Assembly: GCF_029873635.1 (NCBI RefSeq)
Contig: NC_080423.1
Span: 99,758,991-99,822,990 of the forward strand
Direction: 5' to 3'
Source: Malania oleifera
Taxonomy: Eukaryota; Streptophyta; Magnoliopsida; Santalales; Ximeniaceae
Length of the DNA stretch: 64,000 nucleotides
The notes beneath the pieces are model-generated. The model did not search any database, was not told the DNA's origin, and saw only the letters and a program-made list of their open reading frames with translations. The position numbers and the translations under genes are program-made. Positions 21,391-31,409 of the stretch are shown piece by piece; within the stretch, counting starts at the first letter, position 1; each line of letters begins with the position of its first letter.

Positions 21391-21890
21391 TTGGAGGAAA
21401 ACTTTAGGAAAATTGACCAACTAGAAAAATTGGTGAAAGAGGTGCGCAATAATCCCTCCATAAGGGAATCATCCACCAAATCTTCAGATCCTCCTTTTGC
21501 TAAAAAGGTAATGAAGATTCCTTTGCCAAGTAAGTTCAAGATGCCAAACATTGAAGGGTATGATGGGCTATCATATCCTTTAGACCACCTTGACACCTTT
21601 AGAGTATTGATGCAATTACAAGGCGTGCCTAACACAATCATGTGCCAAGCATTTACAGAAACTCTAGATCTAAAGGGGAATGCTAGGACATTCTATCAAA
21701 TTCTAAAGTGTACCTCCATTGGGTCCTTTTTCTAAGATGGACCAGCAGTTTACAGGACATTTTGTCAGCAGTAGGAAAATGGAAAAAACTTCATCCCATT
21801 TGACGGGCCTTGTCCAAGGGGAGAAGGGGACACTAAATGAGTTCATGCATCACTTTTTCAATGCTACTTTAGAGTAAGGGCAACCCAAGA
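21391..21890 (+). pseudogene. Tat-type gag relic
   Basis: The open frame 21391-21735 holds PLPSKFKMPNIEGYDGLSYP, then LDHLDTFRVLMQLQGVP and MCQAFTETL, the start of the gag core of Tat-like gypsy elements (usually YDGxxDPxxHLxxF). After a frame change near 21720 it continues with QQFTGHFVSSRKMEKT, LVQGEKGTLNEFMHHF and NATLE, then stops at about 21875. Gag forms the particle shell in live elements. The matrix start and the zinc knuckle are not seen, and pol is absent. Confidence 0.8.
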
Positions 21891-22140
21891 GTGAGGACAA
21901 CTCACCAGGAACGACCCAACTAATGAGCACCGCTCATGAGGCTCGAAGACATGCCCAATTGGTGATCACTACTCATTATACAACTCAAGAGTGAGCATGG
22001 CTCGTCAGGAATGGTCCAACTCACAAGCATTGCTCGGGAAGTCCAAAGACAAACCCAACTGATGAGCACCACTCATGAGGCTTGAAGACATGCCCTGCTG
22101 ATGAGCACTGCTCAAGAGGCAACCCAAGAGCGAGCACATC
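21885..22140 (+). repeat. Imperfect tandem repeats (set 1) in Tat-type element
   Basis: Recurring TGATGAGCACCRCTCATGAGG, GAAGACATGCCC and CAAGAGTGAGCA blocks at intervals of roughly 60-130 bases, directly after the gag relic. Non-coding in appearance. Confidence 0.75.
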
Positions 22141-22319
22141 TCACTTACCTAACAAAGCACAACTCAAAAGCATCATGAAATTACCTGCTTAGCAAAAGTT
22201 AACACCTAACAAAATCCACTCAGTAGATAAAAACACTTGCTCGGTAAGAAACTATCTTATAAAAAAATGATCAATGAAAGCTATTCGGTAGATAAAAATT
22301 GCCTTGAATGATTGGCTTG

Positions 22320-23080
22320 GAAAAAGCCATAAAGGTCAAAATCTGCTCGAAGAGAGTCAAAGACCACTAAATTACTCTAATTGAGTTGAATCCTTGACAC
22401 CTGCTCAAATTGAGCCACCGAAACTGACTCAAATCAGGCTATTCATCAGTCCTCCCAACTCGAACTAAGATGAACACTTGAAACCGGCTTGGACCAAACC
22501 ATCATCCCGCTATCAGCTCAAATCAAGCCAAATGTCTATAATCAGCTTAGAATGAGCCATTTTCCCTTACTTCGACTCATAATAAGTCATCCTCCCCCTA
22601 ACATCAGCTCGGTTTGAACCAAATGCCTGTAATTGGCTCCGAATGAGTCATCTTCCCTTACACTGGCTTGGATTGAGCCGAATGTTTGAAATCTGCTTGG
22701 AATGAGCCAGCGTTCCCCTAACATTGGCTTGGATTGATTCAAATGCCTATAATCAGATCGGAATGAGCCATCTTCCCTCACATTGGCTCGGATTGAACCA
22801 AATTCTTTAAATCCGCTCAAAATGGGCCATCCTCCCCCTAACATCGGCTCTGATTAGGCCGAACACTTGAAATCAGCTTGGATTAGGCCATCTTCTCCTT
22901 TTTATTGGCTTGGATCGAGCCATCTCCCCTCAAAACTGGCCTCCTAAAACTTGCTTAGAGCGCAATACAGACTCAAGGTTCCAGACCATCTGAATTGAAC
23001 CTTGACAAGGCAAACACTCCTATATGGCTTTAATGGAGACGAAATCCTTCAAAATGGCTCAAATTGAGCTGCGAGAGGAA
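22320..23080 (+). repeat. Variant tandem repeats (set 2), unit about 60 bases
   Basis: About ten degenerate units built on GGCTCGGATTGAGCC and GAATGAGCCATCTTCCC with CCTAACAT spacers. The core is itself near-palindromic (GGCTC...GAGCC). Tandem repeats between coding region and 3' LTR are a known habit of Tat-lineage elements and can seed satellites. Confidence 0.8.
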
Positions 23081-23186
23081 AAAAAAAAGGTTGCGAGTTA
23101 AAAAACACAGAAGACTGCTTAAATTAAGCCAAAATCGTAGGTGACTCAAAATGTTCTTGCATTTTTTAGCTAAATTTCTTTTATTT

Positions 23187-23206
23187 GAGAGTAAAAGGAG
23201 GGGCAA
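23187..23206 (+). other. Polypurine tract of Tat-type element
   Basis: GAGAGTAAAAGGAGGGGCAA, four bases before the 3' LTR; the expected plus-strand primer. Confidence 0.65.
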
Positions 23207-23210
23207 CTCA

Positions 23211-23567
23211 TATGGCCAAAATTAATACGTATATTAATGGGAGGTCATAGTCAAGAAACCACCATTCTTCCCTAACATAAATGCCCCTAAATTAATCCAT
23301 GACCCCCATAAGCAAAATATTGCACCCATAAATATTGAATTAAATAAGGGCATACTACTAGGGGCACCGTGGGAGGAGGTAAGTATCTCAATCTCACCCA
23401 TTCTTTCTTACTGTTGCAATCTAGAACTCCCTCAATTCTTGACTTATGCATTGGAATGATCCACCGAAGTACACCCCAAGTCCTCCAACCTATTCTTATT
23501 TAAATTCTTACAGGTGGTTGCAGTCGAAGATTGATCCACGCGAGTCATTCAATTTTTGGAAGCAACA
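23211..23567 (+). repeat. 3' LTR of the Tat-type element
   Basis: Direct copy of 20658-21019, starting TATGGCCAAAATTAAT and ending AAGCAACA. Several differences and small gaps from the 5' LTR indicate an old insertion. Confidence 0.85.
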
Positions 23568-23587
23568 ATATATATATATATATATTA
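23568..23587. repeat. (AT)n microsatellite
   Basis: Short alternating AT tract at the 3' border of the Tat-type element, overlapping its presumed target site. Confidence 0.8.
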
Positions 23588-23939
23588 AAAACTCAGAAAT
23601 AGGGTAAATAGATAATTTTGAATTAACTATTTAAAATATCATGCATATACTTACCCATATTTAAAATTATTCGATAATATTTGTAACCCTTTAAAATTAC
23701 CCATAATTACAAAAAAAAAAAAACGTTAATTTAAATTCATGAGACTACACAATACGTAACTAATCACGTACACATGCAATGCGCGTACTTCGTTACTTTT
23801 TGACTAATATGTATTTATAGGGACATACTAATTATGATAATTTAAATGTAAGTTTTAAAAAGTCTAAAACAAAAGAATTTTCTTGAAGTTTTGAAAAAGA
23901 TGCACATTTTTCTTGACATATTGGAATGTGAAACTATAA
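23588..23939. other. AT-rich intergenic; no gene seen
   Basis: Short AT-rich spacer between the Tat-type element and the 3' end of the LINE. No recognisable motif. Confidence 0.5.
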
Positions 23940-23985
23940 AAAGTTTTGAGTTTACAAATAACAACAAAACCAAGCCCTAGTCCCA

Positions 23986-24243
23986 CTAAATCGGGTCGGT
24001 TACATGAATCCTTTTCCGCCAATTTATGTGATCATGGACCATTTCTTTTGATAGATTCAAGGATATTAAATCCTTATTCGCTATCTCCTCCCAAGTTATT
24101 TTTGGTCTACTCCTACCCCTTCTACCACCCCCCATAGTAACTAAGTCTTTCTTCCTCACAGGTGCACTATGTGGCCTACGTTGCAAGTGTTCATACCATA
24201 TGAGTCGTCCCTCCCTTATCTTATCTTTTATAGGAGCTATACC
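23986..24243 (-). pseudogene. RTE LINE C-terminus
   Basis: The open frame reads RRPHSAPVRKKDLVTMGGGR, RGRSRPKITWEEIANKDLI and EMVHDHINWRKRIHV, the highly conserved end of plant RTE ORFs. It is separated from the rest of the ORF by the 24244-25625 LTR. Confidence 0.9.
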
Positions 24244-24674
24244 TATTAGACCAAATAGTTAAAGGTCTTTCATTCCTACTATGTTTTGATGTTATCAACC
24301 CATTAGCTGCTCTTAAGGTCACTAACATTTCTCTATATGTTTCAGGTATACAGAATGGCATCTGAACCAACAAACAGTCAAAGCAACTCATGTCATGACC
24401 AGAAGCACAAGTCTCTCAAAGCATTCATGAATAATACAACAAATGTACAAAGTCATCTGAAAAAATGAGTGTGTAAAATAAGAGAGATATCATCTTGTAA
24501 ATATCTTGTACATAGAGTGAAACTCAATACTAAGAGCAAGAAAGGGGCGTATCACACACACACAACAAAATACTAGTAAAGTCATTTAAAAGTGTATAAA
24601 CAAACCCCCAAATAGACAAGAACCTTCTTAGAAACTTAAAAGGACAAAATTTAAGAAAGAGGAGTTTAGCACAA

Positions 24675-24935
24675 ACTTCGTCGATGAACACAGGGTTCTC
24701 GTCGACGAAAAGATACCGAGGGGCATCTGAATTCAGAGCCACAACTCGTCGACGAACAAAGGGCATCGTCGACTAATTACATGAAGGACTCGACAACGAA
24801 CACAGGTTCTCGTCGATGAAAACATACCGAAAGGTACCTAAAATTCAGAACCAGTAACTCGTCAACAAACACAAGGTTTCGTCAACAAAGTTACTGAAGA
24901 GCTCGTCAACAAACACAGGGCTTCGTCGACGAACA
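24675..24935 (+). promoter_or_regulatory. U3 palindrome cluster, core TCGTCGACGA
   Basis: At least eight copies of CGTCGACGA or one-base variants (CGTCGATGA, CGTCAACAA). The perfect 10-base palindrome TCGTCGACGA lies at 24699-24708. The cluster ends about 105 bases upstream of the LTR TATA box. A block AAAAGATACCGAGGGG follows one copy (24707-24723). A regulatory role is inference. Confidence 0.6.
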
Positions 24936-25040
24936 TCGGGCAGCAGCAAACATTAAATGCTGCTAACAGTTATTTTGGAATTTTGTCTTACATTCATAAA
25001 TGCCCAACGGCTCTCCAGCGTTGCACTCGCCCATTTAATG

Positions 25041-25050
25041 TATAAATAGG
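25041..25050 (+). promoter_or_regulatory. LTR TATA box (copy A)
   Basis: TATAAATAGG, a near-ideal plant TATA box 800 bases into the LTR. Confidence 0.6.
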
Positions 25051-25630
25051 AGTAAATAGCATTTACTTCCCACCTAGAGAAATCATATTGTAAGAAGATC
25101 ATTCATTGGTGTTGTCATCTCTAGGGTTTACTCACAAACTCACTTGCCCTCTTCTTGCTACTCTTAGTCTTGCATTTACTCTATTTACATAGGATATTGA
25201 CTAAGGATTTTATTGGTTTAACTACCCCAAGGGAGTATTCAAGTTACATTTAATCTTCATCTACCTTTTTGTAAACAAGGGCTCTTTGTGAGCTGTTTTT
25301 GGGTGTCTCTAAGTGAGCAACTTGTTGAAGCTCTTTGTGAGCTGGTGTGCATTGGCTTCTCCGCCCGAAGGAGGATTTTAGTGGATTTTGGGAATTCTTG
25401 AGTTGGTCTCAAGGCATGGATGTAGGCGGGGTGCCAAACCACGTAAATATCAATGTGTTAAGCTTTTCTTCTCTCTTACACGTAAATATCGTGATTTTCT
25501 ACATTTCCTTTTACACGACAATTTTATGCACTTGCTCTTGGTAAGATTTCTGTGTTCGTAGAAAGTAAGCACATCACGGAAGAAAGTCTATTCACCCCCC
25601 CTCTAGACATACTACCAGGCCAACAATACC

Positions 25631-26991
25631 TAACGTACCACGAATATGTTCATTCCTTAATTTATCTTTCAATGTTATACCACTCATCCATCTAAGCATT
25701 CTCATCTCGGCAACTTTCACTTTTTGGATATTATGTTTCTTCGTCGCCCGACATTCCGATCCATATAGCATAGCTGGTTATATAGCTGTCCTATAAAACA
25801 TCCATTTCAATTTTAAGGGTATTCTACGATCACATAGCACACTTGAAGCACTTCTCCATTTTACCCAACCTACTTTAACTCTATGCATTACATCATCTTC
25901 AATTTTTCCTTTAGCTTGCATAATAAATCCAAGGTATGAAAATCTACAAGTGCTATTTAATTCTTCATCATCAAGTTTAACTTTGTCTTCAATATTCCTC
26001 CTATCATTAATAAAATTGTATTTCATATATCATGTTTTATTTCTACTTATCCTAAAGCCTTTAGATTCTAAAGCTTCTCTCCATAATTCTAAGTCAGCCT
26101 CTACTCCGTCCCTAGCTTTTTCAATTAATACAATATCATCTGCAAACAACATACACTATGGAACCTCCTTTTGAATACTCCTAGTCAATTGGTCCATTAC
26201 TAAACCAAAAAAATAAGGACTCAAAGTAGATCCTTAATGTACACCTATGGTGATTAGAAATTCTCTAGTTTCTCCGTCTATAGTCTTTACACTAATCATT
26301 ACTTCATCATACATATTCTTAATGACATCAGTATACCTACAACATACACCCTTCTTTTTCTTTTTTTTTCTAAAACTCATCATAGAACTTCCCTAAGTAT
26401 CCTATCATATGCTTTCTCAAGGTCAATAAATATCATATGCAAGTCCCTCTTCTTTTCCCTAAACTTTTCCATTAATCTTCTAAAAAGATAAATAGCTTCT
26501 GTGGTAGATCTCTCGGGCATAAAACCAAATTGATTTTTTGAAATCTTCATTTCTATCCTTAATCTTTGCTCAACTACCCGTTCTCATAGTTTCATCGTAT
26601 GACTCATAAGTTTAATTCCATGATAGTTATTACAATTTTGAATATCTCCTTTATTTTTGTATATAGTTATTAAAGTACTTTTCCTCCATTCATCTAGCAT
26701 TTTCTTAGTTTTTACAATTATATTAAATAAATTATTTAACCATATAATTTCGTTATCACCCAAGCATTTACAAACTTCAATTAGGATGTTATTTGGTCCC
26801 ATAGCTTGCCCATTTTTCATCTTTTTTAGTGCAAACTTAACTTTATTAACTCTAATTTTGTGAATAAATCTTATATTTTTAGTCTTTTGCTCATTTGACA
26901 ATTCTAAGTTTAAGATTTCCATTTGGTTTTTGTCAAACAACTTACTAAAGTAACTTTGCCATCTTTCTTTAATATCTTCGTCCTTAACCAA
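25631..26991 (-). pseudogene. RTE LINE reverse transcriptase (broken)
   Basis: 26584-26991 has RWQSYFSKLFDKNQME, KKMKNGQAMGPNNILIEV and NYHGIKLMSHTMK (the RT finger motif). Frames around 26100-26500 should hold the palm; minus segments such as [14 protein letters not shown] residues near 26125-26155 are recognisable but interrupted. 25778-26026 reads CRFSYLGFIMQAKGKIEDDV and RIPLKLKWMFYRTAI, the segment after the RT thumb. Stops and shifts throughout show it is inactive. Confidence 0.8.
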
Positions 26992-27029
26992 GACAATATT
27001 ATCCTCACTTTTTATGCATTTTACATTTC

Positions 27030-27710
27030 CTAAGTCCTTGCTCTTCCTTTTTCTAGTTTTAGCAAGTTTAAATATATTTTTTCCCCTTCTTTTGTGCGTA
27101 ATCTATCATACAAACTATTAAAATATCTATATTTAGCTTCACTAACGACCCTTTTTGCATCTTTTCTTGTCTCCTTATATTTTTCAAAGTTATCTATGTT
27201 TCTGCATTTTTGCCATATTTTATACCAAATTCTTTTTGTCTTTATGATTTTTTGTACATCTTTATCCCACCACCAACTATGTTTACTATTCGAGAATCTT
27301 CCCTTTGATTCACCTAAAATCTCTTTTGCTATCTTTTTGATAGAGCTAGCTAGTCTATTCCAAAGAGTATTTGTATCTATTCCATCATCTATAGTCCAAT
27401 CCCCATCCTTGATCATTTTATCTTTAAATTATTATATTTTCTCCTTTTAGGTTCCACCATCTAGTTCTCCTACATTGGTTTATTTTATCAATTTTCTTCC
27501 ATTTTTTAATACATATATCTAATACTAAGATTCTATGTTGTGTGGTTAGGCTTTCACCTGGAATAACTTTACAACCTCGCATGATAAACGATCTACCCTC
27601 CTAGTTAAAAAAAAATCTATTTGACTTCTATTTTGTCCACTTTTAAAGGTTATTAAGTGTTTTTCTCTCTTCTTAAACCTAGTATTCATTAATAAGTGAA
27701 ATGCATTACA
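27030..27710 (-). pseudogene. RTE LINE endonuclease end and linker
   Basis: Minus frames near 27600-27690 read NTRFKKREKHLITFKSGQ and SQIDFFLTRRVDR, the C-terminal end of the AP endonuclease (the SQIDFFL segment). After frame breaks, 27030-27416 reads GDWTIDDGIDTNTLWNRLAS, HSWWWDKDVQKIIKTKR and AKYRYFNSLYDRL, the conserved linker before RT. The endonuclease catalytic start is absent (5' truncation, common for LINEs). Confidence 0.8.
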
Positions 27711-27715
27711 GATTT

Positions 27716-28537
27716 AACCTTATTATCTATTAAAAAAAAAATGTGTAAGATATGAAGGGTATTGAAAGAACTTTATTCCAAAAATAATTGAAAAATAAGG
27801 ATAATGAAAAACGGGTGTGTTTAATTAATAGTAGATATATTTGCAACACATAGACAGAATGCAAGCTCAACAGCTAGTGTGTGTTCATCTCTACTATCAA
27901 TTACAAGAAGCGATCATCACTAATTCTTAATCAACATGTTACACAAAATGTTTGGGAGGGATTTTAAATTTAGATCTGTGCAATTTAGACAAAATGTTAC
28001 ACAAAATCATATTAAATTTTATCTAAATCTACACAAATTCAAATTTAAGATCCAAAATTCACACTCCCAAACATAGTGTCACTATTAAAAACAGTGATTT
28101 GTTTGTTAGACTTACAATTCACACACACACAACACGTATATAGACAGGGCGAAAGACAATGATCTCTCCTGAGTTAGAGAAAAAGACACAAACTTTCTTT
28201 AAGGTTTCAAAATTTCCAATAGCATCCTTTAAGATTTCAAAATTTTCACAGATCTTCCCTGAAATTAATCAAAAAAGACACTAACTTCTCTTTATATTAT
28301 TTGACAAAAGACGAACTTTTCAAATGGTATAAGTGTTCAAAAAATTAAATATCAGAGAGGTCAATAAGATTTTTGAAATTTGAATAAAGATCTGTACTTT
28401 TTTTATTGTGAAATTTCATAAGAGGTCAATATCTATGTGTTCATATGTCTATGTCTATGTGTGTCTATACTTTTAATTATCTTTTTTTTCCCCCACTATA
28501 ATTGAACATGAAAGGGAGCTTTAAAGGGTCTAAGATA
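27716..28537. other. Intergenic; no gene seen
   Basis: AT-rich sequence with repeated TTTCAAAATTT-type words at 28200-28260. No TE protein or LTR recognised. Confidence 0.45.
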
Positions 28538-28566
28538 GAATTTGTTAGCCTTGGTGTATTTGCAAG

Positions 28567-28581
28567 AGGGGGGGGGGGGGG
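28567..28581. repeat. Poly-G run in LTR end block
   Basis: GAGGGGGGGGGGGGGG: the C-rich LTR end of the family (opposite strand), here expanded or miscounted by sequencing. Confidence 0.7.
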
Positions 28582-29660
28582 TGAATTGGGCATTTAAAAA
28601 TTAATCCCCTAGGTTCAACTAAACTACCAAACAGTATTTCACAAACCTAGGGTCTTTCTATATATTCACAATCCTAATCAAAAATTTAAACGATAAACAT
28701 AAACATACAGGTGCAGAAAGTAAATTGCGGAAAATAAAATCAACACTAGATATGTAATCGGGGTTTGGCCAACTGTGCCTACGTCCTCGCCTTGGCTACA
28801 CCAGCACGAGAATTCCACTACGGCTCACTTAACGGGTGGAGCAGCACCGTTTACAACTAGGTCAATTAACGGGGCTGACCTCAACAAACACGCCTTATCA
28901 GGATGGCGCACCTAACTTTCCTAACCGGATCTAAGATAATCCGGGACTATTCAACAGGGCTAGTCTCCCTCTTCAGACCCACGCCTAAAATACAATCAAT
29001 ATAAAATTTTTATACAAATAAACGCTTCTTGTACAAGAAGATATGTACCGTTATGTACAATATAATCAATGCACCTCAATGATGTAAGAACTAAAAGCTC
29101 GATGCTCTACGTGTGCAATCAACACTCAAGGATGTATAACCTCAAATATGTGCAGAGTGTTCTAACAAGCTAATCTTTGAAAACAAAGCATATTAAATCT
29201 TTGTATCAGATTAGTGTTTCAAAGATACTAGCAATGATATTCAAACAAACTCAAAAAGAATTTTCTCAAATGTATCTAGCACAATAGTTGTTTGAAATCT
29301 AGTTTTGTAAAATATTTTGCACACAAAAATAAAACTATAGGAATCTTGCAATGACAATGTAAAGATCCTTAAGCTTATGAGTTTATCCCAACACAAGATT
29401 TTATCAATAAAAATTTGTAGGATAAACTATGCTAAACTCCCCAAAATCAATATCAAATATTTAAGCAAGACAATAGGAGTATTAGCAATACCTAATAAGC
29501 ACTAGCACAATTTGTAAAATCTCACAATGTTAAGATGCATCAAGGGAATGAATATATGAGAGTATTTGAAGTGGAATAGGCAAAAATAGGCTTTTTTAGA
29601 TTAAGAGGATTTTTCACTAATTATATTGCTAATCTCACTTTAATTTTGAAAATGAGCCCG

Positions 29661-29670
29661 TATATATAGA
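29661..29670 (-). promoter_or_regulatory. LTR TATA box (copy B)
   Basis: Minus-strand TCTATATATA followed by CGGGCTC, about 120 bases downstream of the palindrome cluster. Confidence 0.5.
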
Positions 29671-29784
29671 GAATGGCAAAATTATAACCGTTGGGGGACA
29701 CATAGGGCATTCTTAAACTTGTTTAAAAAAAGTTTAGCAAAATTAACCTTATTTAACCCTTTAATCTCGGTTAAAATATTAATC

Positions 29785-30160
29785 AACTCGAGAGGATTCG
29801 GGTGGTTGAACTTAAGTTCGATCGCCCGAACAGACTTAGCCAGAAAATCATTTTAAAAGGTTCGAGTGCCCGAAATTTTGCTCAGGTGGCTGAACCAAAG
29901 TCAATAGCCAAATGTCCGAGGTTCGGGTGCCCGAAGCCAAGTTCAGCTAACCAAACTGACCAATTCGGTCGTCCGAGCCCTTTTTGAACATGATCGTTCG
30001 GGCGTCCAGGTAGTTGAATAGTGTTCTGACACAGGTTCGGGTGCTCGAGGGAGATAAGCTCAAACGTGGTTCGGGTGCCCGAACACAATGTCAACATGTT
30101 GACTTATTCAGTCACCCGAGGTGTTTTACACGCCATGGTTCGGTCACCCGACCTTTCTCA
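29785..30160 (-). promoter_or_regulatory. U3 palindrome cluster, core GTTCGGGTGCCCGAAC
   Basis: About ten copies of TTCGGGTGCCCGAA-like inverted repeats. The exact 16-base form is at 30069-30084 and a close form at 29921-29936; variants such as TTCGGGTGGTTGAAC also occur. It occupies the same position relative to the TATA box as the TCGTCGACGA cluster in copy A. Confidence 0.6.
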
Positions 30161-31402
30161 TGATTTTCAATTAAGATCCAAATTTTGCATACTTAATTTT
30201 CCCTCATATAAAGTGATTGTGCAAAACCTAGGGTCTTTTCTAAGGCCATTTTGAGATAGTCTCAAAAATTCTGCATCGATCGACCGAAGGGTGCTCCTTA
30301 AGGTCTTTCTAAGGTCTTCAACTTGTAGTTCCTACGTGCATTAAATATTACGGACTTTTTTCCTATTTACTATTACAAACCCAAATTGAATGATAATATA
30401 AATTACAACATCAACTAATCTTCAGGGTCTTTAGGTTTCAAGTTTTCACATTCCATCAAATATGAACTTGCCAATAAGAACCTACACACAAACTTAAAAA
30501 CCATCAAATACAAAGAGTATTTATCATTATCAAAACTAGGAATGACCTATAAGGTCAACAGAATTCATAGTACACTTGATTAGTGCACGTGCCTAAGTGG
30601 AGCATATGACCATCCCTAGTGTTGTCATCTTGTCAGTGAAAGCAACAACATACATTCATATCCCACTCCCACCCTAACATGAATTTCTTATTACTTTTTT
30701 TATAAAAAAAATATTTATAGTAATTGTTGACACCCCAATTTTAATCAGGCCATTTTCGAGAAGACCAGGTGTAATAAAAGTTGATTTCGAATCCCGAAAA
30801 TTGGAGGACCCTATTTTCAATGAGTCCTGATGTTTTAAATCCAGTTCCGATGTTTTTAATTGAGTCCCGATACATTTAATTGAGCCTGGTGCTTTTTACT
30901 AAGTCAGGGTATGTGTTAAATTGAGTCCCGGTATTTTTAATTAAGTATCGAGTTTTCAAATCGAGTCCTATTTTATTTTAAATTGGAGTCCTGTTTTAAG
31001 ATCGAGTCCCGATATTTTCAAAAATAAGTCTCTTTTGGTTTTAAAATTGAATCTTTCAATTTGAGCATTTTAATTTTTAAATTGAGTTTTTGTAAATTTT
31101 CAAATTCTTTTGGAGTCGAGCCGTTTAATTTTTAAAATTGAACTTCTTTTTGAACATTTTTATCGAGTCGTCTTTCCAAGTCCGGGTCCTTCCAATTTCC
31201 GAGAATCAAGTATTATTAAAATTGAGTTTTTCATTTGTGGAAAACAAAATGGGACAACAAAAAATAATAAATATAAAAAATAAATAAAAAGGGAAGTACG
31301 TGTGAGAGGGATAATTTCTTTCCCAAATAGAGCCGCGTGCGTATGGGGAAATGATTCTTCTATTGGAATTTGGACCTAATTTTTGGCACGAACTGCAGAC
31401 TC

Positions 31403-31409
31403 CCTATAA
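31403..31409 (+). promoter_or_regulatory. LTR TATA box (large LTR)
   Basis: CTATAAAG within CTCCCTATAAAGAGAGTCC, followed about 30 bases later by the start of a pyrimidine-rich leader; the typical layout of a plant LTR promoter. Confidence 0.5.

Larger units (their letters stand above)
20658..23567 (+). mobile_element. Internally deleted Tat-type Ty3/gypsy element
   Basis: Two direct repeats of about 360 bases (20658-21019 and 23211-23567) bound a 2.2-kb interior. The interior begins with a TGGCGTCATTTGTGAGA primer site and holds a gag relic, then variant tandem repeats, and ends in a purine tract. Primer type, gag type and the tandem repeats before the 3' LTR fit the Tat (Retand-like) lineage. 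No protease, RT, RNase H or integrase is present. ATATA flanks both ends (20653-20657, 23568-23572), but the site is AT-repetitive, so this duplication is weak evidence. Confidence 0.8.
24244..25625 (+). mobile_element. Solo LTR, SIRE-like type (copy A), inside the LINE
   Basis: 1382 bases flanked by a perfect ATACC target duplication (24239-24243, 25626-25630). It ends ...GGCCAACA and starts TATTAG (TG probably mutated). Family marks are TTTTGAT near the start, a U3 palindrome cluster (24675-24935), TATA at 25041, GGATGTAGGC...GCCAAACCACGTAA near 25419, and TTCACCCCCCCTCT near the end. The C-rich end and the GACGTAGGC/GCCGAACC box recall SIRE/Maximus-type copia LTRs; that lineage call is inference. 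No internal region is present. Confidence 0.85.
23940..27715 (-). mobile_element. RTE-type LINE, 5'-truncated and split by a solo LTR
   Basis: Minus-strand pieces of one LINE ORF run from an endonuclease end (about 27690) through reverse transcriptase (26991-25631) to a short conserved C-terminus (24243-23986). NYHGIKLMSHTMKL, KHSWWWDKDVQKI and RRPHSAPVRKKDLVTMGGGR are typical of the plant RTE clade. A solo LTR (24244-25625) sits inside with a perfect ATACC duplication, and the LINE frame continues in phase across it. The 3' tail ends in TTGTTGTTATTTG near 23945-23960. The 5' end of the element is missing. Confidence 0.85.
28543..30560 (-). mobile_element. Solo LTR, SIRE-like type (copy B)
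   Basis: 2018 bases flanked by a perfect GAATT duplication (28538-28542, 30561-30565). On the minus strand it starts TGTTGACCTTATAGGTCATT and ends ...CAAGGCTAACA, with the AATTCACCCC end block (28575-28595 region), the GGACGTAGGC/GGCCAAACCCC box (28762-28792), a TATA tract (29661-29670) and a U3 palindrome cluster. Same family as copies A, C, D and E. There is no internal region, so it is most simply a solo LTR. Confidence 0.88.

Noticed and set aside
21885..23080. Possible CRISPR-like or satellite array
   Set aside because: Units are degenerate, without constant repeat and unique spacer; the flanking LTRs, primer site and gag show they are repeats of a Tat-type element.
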